From: CAWKOH01 sp963851245
GTDB lineage: Bacteria > Actinomycetota > Acidimicrobiia > Acidimicrobiales > Palsa-688
Assembly: GCA_963851245.1 (NCBI GenBank)
Contig: CAWKOH010000001.1
Location: forward strand, 550,066-614,065
Direction: 5' to 3'
Length of the DNA: 64,000 nucleotides
Position 1 is the first letter of the stretch, and every line of letters starts with the position of its first letter. Shown here one piece after another: positions 8,228 through 17,266 of this stretch. The notes beneath the pieces are model-generated. The model did not search any database. It saw only the letters and a list, made by a program, of their open reading frames with translations, and had not been told where the DNA came from. The position numbers and the translations under genes are program-made.

Positions 8228-8581
8228 ATGGCGACGACTGTCGACGAGCCGGCGGCGACCTTCGGAGCGTTCGTCCGCGCTCGTCGAAAGCTCGCTCGCC
8301 TGTCGCTGCGCCAACTGGCTGACCAGGCGAAAATCTCGAACCCGTACCTGAGCCAGCTCGAGCGCGGGCTCCATCGGCCCTCGCTCGCTGTCGTGCAATC
8401 GCTGGCCGATGCTCTGGGCGTCTCGATCTCAACGCTGCTCGGCTGCGCCGGCGTCCGGCTCGACGCGCACGGCCGCACTACCTCGGAGGCGATCCTGAGC
8501 GACGACCGCCTCTCCGACGTGCAGCGCACCGCGCTCGTCCAGACCTATTTCGCGATGGTCGGCGAAACTGTCGGGTCGTGA
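8228..8581 (+). CDS. XRE-family helix-turn-helix regulator
   Basis: A 117-residue protein starting at the ATG at 8228, 19 bp after the phasin-like ORF. Residues 10-65 form a Cro/C1-type helix-turn-helix (FGAFVRARRKLARLSLRQLA, then ISNPYLSQLERGLHRPS, then LADALGVS). The short tail (SDDRLSDVQRTALVQTYFAM) matches the C-terminus of regulators that accompany HBHA/MLDS genes in mycobacteria and rhodococci (Rv0474/MLDSR type). It may control the lipid-droplet protein gene beside it. Whether it also reads the shared palindrome is not known, though it does lie next to one copy. Confidence 0.82.
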   Translation: MATTVDEPAATFGAFVRARRKLARLSLRQLADQAKISNPYLSQLERGLHRPSLAVVQSLADALGVSISTLLGCAGVRLDAHGRTTSEAILSDDRLSDVQRTALVQTYFAMVGETVGS

Positions 8582-9080
8582 CGCGACGGGGCATTTTCAG
8601 CCGATCGCGACGGTATCCAGATATGCGCTCATAGGCTCGACATCGTCGCCGACCTCGGCTGTCGATACCGGCTTGGCGGTAAACGGCTGGCAGGGTAACC
8701 AGCGGCCACGTCGGTCCCCTCGTTGCCGGCCACGAGAATGCGCCGGTCGGGTTGGTCTGGGTCGCGGAGGACGTTGTGGCTGCTTGGTGGCCGCTGCTGA
8801 TGCGCCGTTGAGGGCTTCGTGGGGTCTGGCGGAGGGGCGAACGCTGGGTGCAACAAAGAGGACCCCGCGACACGTGGCAGGCGACCGCGATCGAGGCGAC
8901 AGCCGGCTCGGTGAACTGCCAGTTCCCCCGTTGTCGCCGTTGAGCGTGATCCTGTCGCGGTTGAGTCGACGCTGACGCCGGCGAGTCCGGCCAACCACAC
9001 TAATAGCATCTCCCGTTGGCGGTTGTCGCGATCACCGCGGGTTCGCCCCCTGCGAATTGAGCACTTCGGCCCCGTGCGGT
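8582..9080. other. About 500 bp without a recognisable gene
   Basis: Open frames exist on the minus strand, but their translations are arginine- and proline-rich and show no family signature. I see no ribosome binding site, tRNA or strong hairpin. It separates the XRE gene from the convergent 3' end of the ROK gene and could be decayed coding sequence. Confidence 0.5.
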
Positions 9081-10238
9081 TCAGGCAAAGGCGCCATCGT
9101 TCGCCAACGCGCGCTGCACCACGGACGCTGCGGCGCCCTTGACCGCGGCATCGGCGCCGGTACGTGCTGCCCGCACGGCGAGGACGCGTGCCTCCGAGGC
9201 CAGCACCCGTCGTTCGAGCTCTATGCGAATGGTTGGGGCGATCGCATCGAACACGAGCGCATACACCCCGCCGAGTATCACGGTGGGCACGTCGACGATG
9301 TTGAGTGTGCTCGCCAGACCGGTACCGAGGGCCGCCCCGCCGGAAGCTACGGCTTCGAGGGAGCGGGCCCGACCGGCTCGAACGGCCCTGACTAGCGCTT
9401 CCACAGTCGGCGAATCGCTGGCGGCGAGCAGCGCCTCCTGGCCTGCATATTGTTCGACGCAGCCACGGCCGCCACACCCGCAGGGACGCCCCTCCCGCTC
9501 GATGGAGACATGGCCGAGCTCGCCGGCCATTCCGCCTACGCCGCGGAACAACTCGCCGGCGATCACGATGCCCGACCCGACGCCGATCTCACCGGTTACG
9601 TACACGAAGCTTTGCTCTGCGGCGGGCTCGTAGAGTTCGGCAAGGGCCGCCAGGTTGGCTTCGTTGTCGACTGTCAACGTCTGCTCCGGCTGGCCGAGGG
9701 CGATCGCCAGGGCTTCCGTGAGGTTTACGCCGGATAGAATGGGAAGGTTGGGCGCCCGCAGCACCGTGCCACTGCTGTCGACCACGCCCGCCACGGCCAG
9801 ACCGGTGCCCAGCACTCTTCCCGTTGGTCGGGTCACCGCTCGCCATGCGGTGGTGAGCTGCTGGACGACGTCGTGAAGCGGTAATGTTCTGATATCGAGG
9901 TCGGCACGGTGGGTGGCGACTTCCTGGCCAGCCAGGGTTGTGCGCACCGCGGCCACATAGTCGACGTTTAACTCGAGTCCCACCGCGGTAGGTGCGTGTG
10001 GGTGGAGTAGCAGCTGCCGGGGGGGTCGTCCGCGACCGGTCACCATGGGCAGTTCCTCGGCGACCAGCCGCTGTTCGATGAGATCATCGACGAGGCTCGA
10101 CACCGCGGCCTTCGTGAGTCCGGTGGTGGCGGCCACTTCGGCCCGGGACGCGGGTTCCTTCAGCACCGAGCGGAGCACCACCGTGAGGTTGTGGCTGCGC
10201 ATCCCGGCTGGTCGAGCCGGCGTGTAGCCGTTGCTCAT
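9081..10238 (-). CDS. xylR: ROK-family transcriptional repressor (XylR type)
   Basis: A 385-residue ROK protein. The N-terminal winged helix-turn-helix (SRAEVAATTGLTKAAVSSLV) is followed by a sugar-kinase-like domain with the ROK zinc motif CGCGGRGCVEQY and the signature GVGSGIVIAGELFRGVGGMA. The ATG at 10238 overlaps the xylB stop as ATGA. It is the third gene of xylA-xylB-ROK, the standard arrangement in actinobacteria in which the ROK protein represses the xylose genes and is released by xylose. A likely target (AAGTT N9 AACTT) lies upstream of xylA at 12853-12871. Confidence 0.88.
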   Translation of the reverse strand: MSNGYTPARPAGMRSHNLTVVLRSVLKEPASRAEVAATTGLTKAAVSSLVDDLIEQRLVAEELPMVTGRGRPPRQLLLHPHAPTAVGLELNVDYVAAVRTTLAGQEVATHRADLDIRTLPLHDVVQQLTTAWRAVTRPTGRVLGTGLAVAGVVDSSGTVLRAPNLPILSGVNLTEALAIALGQPEQTLTVDNEANLAALAELYEPAAEQSFVYVTGEIGVGSGIVIAGELFRGVGGMAGELGHVSIEREGRPCGCGGRGCVEQYAGQEALLAASDSPTVEALVRAVRAGRARSLEAVASGGAALGTGLASTLNIVDVPTVILGGVYALVFDAIAPTIRIELERRVLASEARVLAVRAARTGADAAVKGAAASVVQRALANDGAFA

Positions 10239-11626
10239 TCGGTTCGGTCCAGGTGGTGCGCGGCGGCGGCGTGGTATCGCTGGCGCAGCTCGGGGATGGC
10301 CGGGGTGTCGAACTCGACCGCGCCGTCGGTGGTCGGCCACGGGGCCGGCTCGTCGGCACCAGAGAGGGCCCATGCGGCTTGACGGGCGGCACCGTCGGCG
10401 ACGTACTCTCCTGCTGGCGGTACCGCGACCGGCACGCCGAACACCTGGGGCGCGATTGTCTGCACGGCGACAGAACAGGCTGCGCCGCCGATGAGAAGAA
10501 TCCGCTCGACGGTCTTGCCGTGCGCCGCGAGCGCGTCGACGGCGTCGGCGAGCCCGCCGAGCATGGCCTCCACAGCGGCGCGGGCAAGGTTATGGGGTGT
10601 GGCGTTGGAGCCGGTAAGGCCGAGGATCCCGCCGGTCGCCCGGGGCAGGTTCGGCGTGCGCTCTCCGGCTAGGTACGGCACCATCGTGACTCCTTGTGCG
10701 CCTGGTTCGGCTGTCAGGGCGAGGTCGCTGAGCCGTCGAAGGTCGACACCGAGCATCGTCGCCATGGCATCGAGCACTTGGGCGGCGTTGAGCGTGCAGA
10801 CGAGGGGAAGGAATGCCCCGGTCAGGTCTGCGAACCCGGCCACCGCGCCGGTGCTGTCGGAGGGTGGATCTGCGCTGCGGGTGAACGCGGTACCTGAGGT
10901 GCCGAGCGACACGACCACATCGTCACCGGCGTCTACTCCGAGGGCGGCCGCCGCATTGTCGCCACCACCGGGGGCGATGGTCAGGCGTCCAGCCACCAAG
11001 TGGTCGCGCGGCCCGAGGACGGTTGGCAGCAGAACCTGGTGACCAAGGGCGAGCGCGACCAGATCGTGGCGGTACTGGTTGCTTCGGGGGTCGAAGTAGC
11101 CGGTACCGGAGGCGTCGGAGCGATCGGTCGTGAGGTCGGCCAGCTGGCCGGTGCCCCGCAACCGCCACGTGAGCCAGTCGTGCGGGAGGCACACAGCGGC
11201 TGTCCGGGCGGCGCTCTCGGACTCCTGCTCAGCCAGCCATCGCAGCTTGGTGATGGTGAAGGCGGCGACGGGCACCGATCCCACCGCGTCGACCCAGCCC
11301 ACCGCGCCGATCTCGGCGACGAGGTCGTCCGCCATGCCTGCCGACCGGGTGTCGTTCCACAGCAGCGCCGGTCGTACGACCTCGCCGTCGGCGTCGAGGC
11401 AGACCATCCCGTGCTGTTGGCCCGCGATGGAGATAGCGGTAACGTCTTCGAGCCCGCCGGCGGAAGCGATCGCTTGGTGCAGCGCGTCCTCCCAATGCCT
11501 CGGGTGCACCTCCGTGCCGGCCGGGTGGGGCGCTGCCCCTGAGCGGACCAGGGCACCTGTCGTCGCGTCGCGCACCACTACTTTGCAGGACTGCGTCGAC
11601 GAGTCGACCCCGGCGACGAGGGCCAT
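10235..11626 (-). CDS. xylB: Xylulokinase
   Basis: A 463-residue FGGY-family carbohydrate kinase that should phosphorylate D-xylulose to xylulose 5-phosphate. The N-terminus VAGVDSSTQSCKVVV carries the phosphate-binding loop. ISIAGQQHGMVCLD and LLWNDTRS are xylulokinase-typical, and VVSLGTSGTAF and ILLIGGAACS are the second-domain ATP-site motifs. It begins 3 bp after the end of xylA and overlaps the ROK gene by an ATGA. Its length is slightly short for the family, but all motifs are present. Confidence 0.9.
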   Translation of the reverse strand: MALVAGVDSSTQSCKVVVRDATTGALVRSGAAPHPAGTEVHPRHWEDALHQAIASAGGLEDVTAISIAGQQHGMVCLDADGEVVRPALLWNDTRSAGMADDLVAEIGAVGWVDAVGSVPVAAFTITKLRWLAEQESESAARTAAVCLPHDWLTWRLRGTGQLADLTTDRSDASGTGYFDPRSNQYRHDLVALALGHQVLLPTVLGPRDHLVAGRLTIAPGGGDNAAAALGVDAGDDVVVSLGTSGTAFTRSADPPSDSTGAVAGFADLTGAFLPLVCTLNAAQVLDAMATMLGVDLRRLSDLALTAEPGAQGVTMVPYLAGERTPNLPRATGGILGLTGSNATPHNLARAAVEAMLGGLADAVDALAAHGKTVERILLIGGAACSVAVQTIAPQVFGVPVAVPPAGEYVADGAARQAAWALSGADEPAPWPTTDGAVEFDTPAIPELRQRYHAAAAHHLDRTE

Positions 11627-11629
11627 CTG

Positions 11630-12831
11630 CTACCGCGCGCCGAGGAGGTGCTCGATGGCGAGCTGGTTGAGGCGTACGAAACCGTAGCCGCGTGCCCCGG
11701 CCGCGTCCACGTCGAATCGCTCGAAGGCGTCCAGGTCGGCCATAAGGGTCGGGTAGGTTTCTCCTTTGGCGAGGGTGGGCTCTCGCAATTCTGCTACCCC
11801 GGCCGTCTCGAGTGCGGCGTGCACCTCGGGGTCGGACCGAAAAGCCTTAGCTCTCTCCTTCAGCAACAGGTACATACGCATGTTGGCCGCGGCTGCCTGC
11901 CAGACGCCGTCATAGTCTTCGGTGCGCGATGGCTTGAAGTCGAAGTGGCGGGGCCCGTCGTACGCGGGCGCCGTCCGGGACACCCCCGTACTCGAGGAGG
12001 TCGACCAGGCTGAACGCGTTGATGCAGGTCGCCGTGGCCGAACACGAGGTCCTGGTCGTACTTGATGCCCCGCTGCCCGTTCAGGTCGATGTGGAACAGC
12101 TTGCCCTGCCACAGCGCCTGCGCGATGCCGGAGGCGAAGTTCATCCCCGCCATCTGCTCGTGCCCCACCTCCGGGTTCACACCGACCAGCTCGGGGTGGG
12201 CGAGCGCGTCGATGAAGGCGATGCGCGTGACCGACGGTCGGTAGCAGGATGTCGCCGCGGGGCTCGTTCGGCTTGGGCTCGATCGCGAACCGGATGTCGT
12301 AGCCCTTGTCGATGACGTACTCGGTGAACAGGTTGATTGCCTCGCGCGTAGCGGTCGAGAGCGGCCCGGACGTCTTTGGCCTGGTCGTATTCGCTGCCTT
12401 CTCGTCCGCCCCACATCACGAAGGTGCGGGCGCCGAGCTCGGCGGCGAGCTCGAGGTTGCGCAGCACCTTGCGCAGTGCGTACCGCCGCACGCCCCGGTC
12501 GTTGCTGGTGAAGCCGCCGTCCTTGAAGACCGGGTGGGTGAACAGGTTCGTGGTGATCATCGGGCACGATCATGCCGGTGATCGGCGAGCTGCTTTCGGA
12601 ACCGGTCGATGATGGCATCTCGCGCTGCGGGGGAGCTGCCGAACGGCACCAGGTCGTCGTCGTGGAAGGTGATCCCCGTACGCACCCAGCGGAGGCCAGC
12701 TTCTCGACCGCGACCAACGGGTCGAGGGGCGCCCGGGTGGCCTCCCCGAACGGGTCACGGGCGGTCCATCCTACCGTCCACAGACCGAACGAGAACCGGT
12801 CTTCATTCGAATGATCCTGCAGTCCGGACAT
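11630..12831 (-). pseudogene. xylA: Xylose isomerase gene broken by several frameshifts
   Basis: The ATG at 12831 follows AGGAGA and opens EDRFSFGLWTVGWTARDPFG, typical of actinobacterial xylose isomerases. Conserved blocks then appear in successive different frames: TNLFTHPVFKDGGFTSND, FVMWGGREGSEYD, AIEPKPNEPRGD, VGVNPEVGHEQMAGMNF, LFHIDLNGQRGIKYDQD and FDFKPSRTEDYDGVWQ, ending with GFVRLNQLAIEHLLG. Metal-binding residues are present in these blocks. At least three frame changes are needed, so the gene as written is not translatable. The next genes are intact. The total span (1.2 kb) is that of a complete xylA, which suggests indels rather than deletion. Confidence 0.85.
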
Positions 12832-12852
12832 GAAGTTCTCCTACTTCTTGAT

Positions 12853-12871
12853 AAGTTCACAACCTTAACTT
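12853..12871. promoter_or_regulatory. Probable ROK/XylR operator upstream of xylA
   Basis: The inverted repeat AAGTT N9 AACTT lies 22 bp upstream of the xylA start in an A/T-rich patch. ROK repressors of xylose genes typically bind such spaced AAGTT-like repeats. It differs completely from the TCGAYR palindrome found at the other promoters here. Confidence 0.5.
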
Positions 12872-12911
12872 AACATCTCCATGCCGAGAGCACCACCTGG
12901 GACCGAATGCC

Positions 12912-12946
12912 CCGATGTCGACGTCGATATCGAGTATTGGTATACG
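12912..12946 (+). promoter_or_regulatory. Promoter/operator of the GH3-sugar oxidation operon (copy D)
   Basis: Two overlapping registers occur: CCGATGTCGACGTCGA (12912-12927) and the perfect TCGACGTCGATATCGA (12918-12933). TCGACG at 12918-12923 is 17 nt from TATACG at 12941-12946. The first gene starts at 13004 behind GAGGGAAG, so a leader of about 50 nt is expected. Confidence 0.72.
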
Positions 12947-13003
12947 ATGTTGCGCCACGGCCCCCGAAGGCAACACCTGAGATGAGGGAAGACGAACGAC
13001 ACC

Positions 13004-15487
13004 ATGAGCAACGACACGATGGGCGCGTTCGGGTACCGGGATGCAGCACGACCGGTGAAGGAGCGGGTCGATGATCTGCTGGTCCGGATGACGCTCGAAG
13101 AGAAGGTAGCGCAGCTCACGGGCGTCCTCCCGTTCGATCTGCTAGGTCCCAACGGCCTCAACAAGCAGCTGATGGAGCAGCACTTGTCCGATGGGCTCGG
13201 ACAGGTCTCGGCGGGCGGGTTACTCTCGCCTGATCCGGCCAACCTAATCGCGGCGCTGAACCAGATCCAGCGGTTCCTGGTCGAGCGCACCCGGCTGGGC
13301 ATCCCGGCGATCGTCCACCAGGAGGCACTGGCAGGGGTCGTCCATCAAGCCTGCCAGGACTTCCCGACCGCTATCACCCTCGCGGCGTCGTGGGACCCGG
13401 CATCGGTCGAAGCCATGAACGACCTCACCCGCCGTCAGATGCGCGCCCTGGGGCTCCACCAGGCCTGCTCGCCAAACCTTGACATCGCTCGTGATGCTCG
13501 GTGGGGGCGGGTCCAGGAGACCTACGGTGAGGACCCTTACCTCGGATCCGCAATCGGCGTCGCTTTCGTCCGCGGCCTCCAGGGCGAGGACCGACGGGAG
13601 GGAGTGCTCGCCACGGCGAAGCACTTCCTCGGCTACGGCATGGCGGACGGGGGCCGGAACATCGGTGCTGTCCAGCTCGGTGAGCGTGACCTGCTCGAGG
13701 TGCAGGCTCGGCCCGTCGGCGCGGCCATCACCGAGGCCGGCCTCGAGTCGGTGATGTGCGCCTACTCCGATGTGAACGGCGAGCCTGCAGCGGCGTCGCG
13801 CCGCCTATTGACCGATCTGCTCCGGGGTGTCCTCGGGTTCGAAGGCATGACGGTCGCCGATTACGGCGCGGTGAATGCCCTGCATACTCGGCAGCAAACC
13901 GCGACCGATGCCGCCGACGCTGGGGTGCAGGCGGTCCAGGCCGGGCTCGACGTCGAGCTCCCCGGCTCGCTCTGCTACAAGGCCGGCATCGCTCGGGCCG
14001 TGCGTGACGGGGTGTTGGATGAGGCGGTCGTCGACCAGAGTGTCCGGCGAGTGCTGGATGCGAAGTTTCGCCTCGGGCTGTTCGAGAGCCCGTACGGAGA
14101 CTTGCAGGCTTTCGAAGCGACGAGAACAGAAGAGGAGCACCATTCGGCGCTGGCCCTAGGCCGCCGGATCGCCACCCGATCGACCGTACTTCTGGCCAAC
14201 CCTAAGGGCGTCCTGCCGCTGCGCCGCGACCTTGAACGCGTCGCCGTCATCGGCCCAAACGCGGGGTCGATTCGCAACCTGTTCGGAGGCTACTCGGCCC
14301 CACAGCAGATCGAGATGATGACGAGCGGCGACATGGGGCTGCCCGCGCCCGTCCAGGGCGGGGAGGTCGACGACAACGTCATGGCCGCTGTCGCCCCTGA
14401 GGATCCCGAAACGCCGAAGGACACCGGCCAGGAGTTCGGCTACGTGCGGCGCATCGCGACTCACCCGTCCGCGGCGGCTCTGGCGGCCATCGAGGCCGTC
14501 TACGGGCATGTGCCCACCGTTCTGGCGGCCATCGAGGCCACGGTGTCCGACGGCACTGAAGTCGTGTACGCCCTCGGCTGCGACGTCAACGATCCCTCGA
14601 TCGACGGCATCCCCGAGGCGGTCCGCGCCGCGATTGGATCCGATGTCGCGATCCTCGTCCTAGGTGACAAGACCGGCTTGGTGAGCGACGCCGTCGTCGG
14701 CGAGACCCGCGATCGGACGACCCTCGAGCTCGCCGGCGCCCAGCGACCGCTGCTCAACGCGGTGTGCGCAACCGGGGTACCGGTCGTGGTGGTGCTCATC
14801 GGCTCCCAGCCGGTGCCGGTGTATGCCGAGGAGGGAGGGCCCGTAGCCGTGATCAACGCCTACCAGCCGGGATCGGTAGGCGGCGTGGCGGTCGCCGACG
14901 TTTTGTTCGGTGTCGAGAACCCCTCTGGCAGGGTCCCGATTACGATCCCACGGACTGCCGGTCAGTGTCCGATCTTCCATGGGTACAAGCACGGCGGCGA
15001 GCCGAGCACGTACACCGACCTCGAGGACAGCGGACCGGCGTACCCCTTCGGACACGGCCTGAGCTACACCACCTTCGAGTACCGGTCCATAGCCGTCGAC
15101 GCCGCCGCGGTCGGCGCCGAGAGTTCGGTCCAGGTGCATGTCGAGGTGGCCAACACAGGCGAACGCCCCGGCGAGGAGGTCGTGCAGCTCTATGCATCGA
15201 TTCAGCGCCGAGGCGTCACGCGTCCTGTGCGGGAGCTCGTCGGTTTCGAGCGCGTCTCGCTCGAAGCCGGTGCCGTGGCTACCGTGACGTTCGCACTCCG
15301 GCCGGCGATCCTGGCGTACTACGACATCGACATGAAACTTGTCGTGACGTCGGGCGAGGTCCAGCTCATGGCCGGGCCGTCCTCGGCGACGCTTCCGCTC
15401 ACGACCACCTTTGCCATCACCGGCGAGCCGATCAGGCTGACCTCCCGGACCGTCCACCTCACGCCATCGAGCATCGTCTACTCCTGA
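13004..15487 (+). CDS. Glycoside hydrolase family 3 (beta-glucosidase/beta-xylosidase type)
   Basis: An 827-residue GH3 enzyme. DARWGRVQETYGEDPYL and ATAKHFLGYG are the substrate-binding blocks of the TIM-barrel domain. The nucleophile aspartate lies in GFEGMTVADYGAV (near residue 285). The C-terminal (alpha/beta)6 domain and a fibronectin-III-like tail (NTGERPGEEVVQLY) follow. No signal peptide is seen, so the substrate is probably taken up as a glycoside and cleaved in the cytoplasm. It starts the rightward operon under copy D. The linkage and sugar are uncertain. The downstream sugar-acid enzymes suggest that the released sugar is oxidised rather than phosphorylated. Confidence 0.92.
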   Translation: MSNDTMGAFGYRDAARPVKERVDDLLVRMTLEEKVAQLTGVLPFDLLGPNGLNKQLMEQHLSDGLGQVSAGGLLSPDPANLIAALNQIQRFLVERTRLGIPAIVHQEALAGVVHQACQDFPTAITLAASWDPASVEAMNDLTRRQMRALGLHQACSPNLDIARDARWGRVQETYGEDPYLGSAIGVAFVRGLQGEDRREGVLATAKHFLGYGMADGGRNIGAVQLGERDLLEVQARPVGAAITEAGLESVMCAYSDVNGEPAAASRRLLTDLLRGVLGFEGMTVADYGAVNALHTRQQTATDAADAGVQAVQAGLDVELPGSLCYKAGIARAVRDGVLDEAVVDQSVRRVLDAKFRLGLFESPYGDLQAFEATRTEEEHHSALALGRRIATRSTVLLANPKGVLPLRRDLERVAVIGPNAGSIRNLFGGYSAPQQIEMMTSGDMGLPAPVQGGEVDDNVMAAVAPEDPETPKDTGQEFGYVRRIATHPSAAALAAIEAVYGHVPTVLAAIEATVSDGTEVVYALGCDVNDPSIDGIPEAVRAAIGSDVAILVLGDKTGLVSDAVVGETRDRTTLELAGAQRPLLNAVCATGVPVVVVLIGSQPVPVYAEEGGPVAVINAYQPGSVGGVAVADVLFGVENPSGRVPITIPRTAGQCPIFHGYKHGGEPSTYTDLEDSGPAYPFGHGLSYTTFEYRSIAVDAAAVGAESSVQVHVEVANTGERPGEEVVQLYASIQRRGVTRPVRELVGFERVSLEAGAVATVTFALRPAILAYYDIDMKLVVTSGEVQLMAGPSSATLPLTTTFAITGEPIRLTSRTVHLTPSSIVYS

Positions 15488-15488
15488 C

Positions 15489-16430
15489 ATGAATACGTTC
15501 CCCGGCGCTCACGCGCTTTCGTCCCTCGGCTTGGAGCCGGACGAAGGACCTGCCGCGTCGCCGCACCGGTTCCCAGACGGTGGTGCATGGCGCATCGAGA
15601 TTCCCTCCGTCGAAGGCGTCGAACCCCTGCGAGCCGTACTCGCGGAAGCACGAGTGCTCAACGTCCCGCTCCACCGGGTGAGCCAGGGCAGCGGTGTCAT
15701 GATGCTATCGGACTCCGAGATCATTGACATGCTCGGTCTCGCCGGCGACTCGCTAGTGGAGGTCTGCCTCTTCCTGGGACCCCGCGGCACCTGGGACATC
15801 GGCGCCGCAACGACATCTGCCTCCGGTGGCGGCGGGCCACGTGCCCGCGGCACCGATCAGCTCGGTCAGTGCCTCGCTGATCTTCAACGCGCCGCCGACC
15901 TCGGAGTGCGTAACGTGCTGGTCGCCGATGAGGGCGTTCTGTGGGCCGGGCACCGGCTACGCGCCGCCGGCGAGCTCCCTGCCGATCTCCGGTTCAAGCT
16001 CAGCGTGCTCATCGGTCCGGTGAACCCGATCAGCTTCCAGGTCGCCGCCGGGCTCGGGGGCGATTCGATCAATGTTCCCGGCGACCTCACCATCCACCAT
16101 CTCGCCGAGCTGCGAGCCGCGTCTCCGGCCGCTATCGACATGTACCTCGAGGCGCCCGACGACCTCGGCGGCTTCGTCCGGCTCTACCAGGCCGCCGAGC
16201 TGATCCGCGTCGCCGCGCCGATTTATCTGAAGTTCGGGCTTCGGAACGCGCCACCTATCTACCCGATCGGCCGGCATCTGCTCGACGTGGCGGTGGCGAC
16301 AGGTCGGGAGCACGTCCGTCGCGCCCGCCTCGCGCTCGACATCTTCGAGCGCCTCGGCGGCCCACCTCTGCCGATGTCACCCGTGGGCGATCCGACGCTG
16401 CCGGAACCGGTGCGCTTCGCGCTGCCATGA
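15489..16430 (+). CDS. U32-peptidase-like TIM-barrel protein of a sugar operon
   Basis: A 313-residue protein beginning 1 bp after the GH3 stop. Segments such as LADLQRAADLGVRNVLVADEG, LRFKLSVLIGPVNPISFQVA and GGDSINVPGDLTIHHLAELR suggest a TIM-barrel related to the U32 peptidase-like family that appears in some actinobacterial sugar clusters. The family assignment is tentative. No signal peptide or membrane segment is visible. The gene overlaps the SMP-30 gene as ATGA. Its conserved place between glycosidase and lactonase suggests a catabolic step or an epimerase-like role, but the reaction is unknown. Confidence 0.5.
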   Translation: MNTFPGAHALSSLGLEPDEGPAASPHRFPDGGAWRIEIPSVEGVEPLRAVLAEARVLNVPLHRVSQGSGVMMLSDSEIIDMLGLAGDSLVEVCLFLGPRGTWDIGAATTSASGGGGPRARGTDQLGQCLADLQRAADLGVRNVLVADEGVLWAGHRLRAAGELPADLRFKLSVLIGPVNPISFQVAAGLGGDSINVPGDLTIHHLAELRAASPAAIDMYLEAPDDLGGFVRLYQAAELIRVAAPIYLKFGLRNAPPIYPIGRHLLDVAVATGREHVRRARLALDIFERLGGPPLPMSPVGDPTLPEPVRFALP

Positions 16431-17266
16431 CCGCCGTCGAGCAAATGACCCCGCCATGGGCCTTTCACGGAGAAAGCCCAATCTGGGATGAGCCTGGGGG
16501 CTGCCTCCGCTGGGTCGACCTGCTCCGCGGCGACATCCTGACGCTCCTCAGCGACGGGAAGGTCGACCGCATGCACGTCGGGACCGTAGCCGCGGCGGTC
16601 CGACCGCGAACACGCGGCGGCCTCGTCGTCGCCGTCGAACGCGGCTTCGCACTGGTGGATCGGGACGGCGCGGCACGGGCGTTACCCGAGATTTGGCACG
16701 ATATCGAAGTCCGGATGAACGACGGCGCGTGCGATCCGCAGGGCCGGTTCTACTCGGGTTCGATGGCGTACGACGCCTCACCGGGCCGGGGGCGCCTGTA
16801 CCGGCTCGACGCGGATGGTGTATCGACGGTCGTCCTCGACGGTGTCACGATCTCGAACGGCCTGGCCTGGTCCTTCGACCGGAACGAAGCCGTCTACGTC
16901 GACTCGCCCACGCAGCGCGTCGATCTGCTCGAGTTCGACACCGACACCGGCACCTTCGGCGGACGCCGCCCGATGGCAACGATCGACCCGTCCCATGGCA
17001 TGCCCGACGGGATCGCCCTCGATGTCGAAGGAGGGGTGTGGGTCGCGCTCTGGGGCGGCGGCGCCGTACATCGATACGACCCGGACGGATCGCTGACGGA
17101 AGTCATCGAGATCCCGGTCCGCAACGTCACCGCATGCGCGCTGGCGGATGGACACCTGTTCATCACGACCTCGGCAGTCGACGACCTAGACAACGCGGCC
17201 GCCGGCACGCTGTTCCAGGCGCGGGTCGGTGTAGCCGGAGAACCCATAGGGGCTTTCGCCGGATGA
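16427..17266 (+). CDS. SMP-30/gluconolactonase-family lactonase
   Basis: A 279-residue beta-propeller protein expected to open sugar lactones. The ligand glutamate lies in FHGESPIWDEPGGCLRWVD near residue 15. RMNDGACDPQGRFYSGSM, ISNGLAWSFDRNEAVYVD, GMPDGIALDVEGGVWVALW and GNAVHRYDPDG-like segments are the blade signatures with metal-binding Asn/Asp. The ATG at 16427 overlaps the previous stop, and the stop overlaps the next start (both ATGA). It fits an oxidative pathway: sugar dehydrogenase, lactonase, dehydratase, then aldehyde dehydrogenase. Confidence 0.88.
   Translation: MTAVEQMTPPWAFHGESPIWDEPGGCLRWVDLLRGDILTLLSDGKVDRMHVGTVAAAVRPRTRGGLVVAVERGFALVDRDGAARALPEIWHDIEVRMNDGACDPQGRFYSGSMAYDASPGRGRLYRLDADGVSTVVLDGVTISNGLAWSFDRNEAVYVDSPTQRVDLLEFDTDTGTFGGRRPMATIDPSHGMPDGIALDVEGGVWVALWGGGAVHRYDPDGSLTEVIEIPVRNVTACALADGHLFITTSAVDDLDNAAAGTLFQARVGVAGEPIGAFAG

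Noticed and set aside
8597..9477. Possible transposase remnant downstream of the XRE gene
   Set aside because: Minus-strand frames there are long but show no DDE or HUH motif and no terminal repeats.
12940..12950. TATACGATGT as part of a second start for the GH3 gene
   Set aside because: It fits better as the -10 of copy D; the ATG at 13004 has a good GAGGGAAG ribosome binding site.
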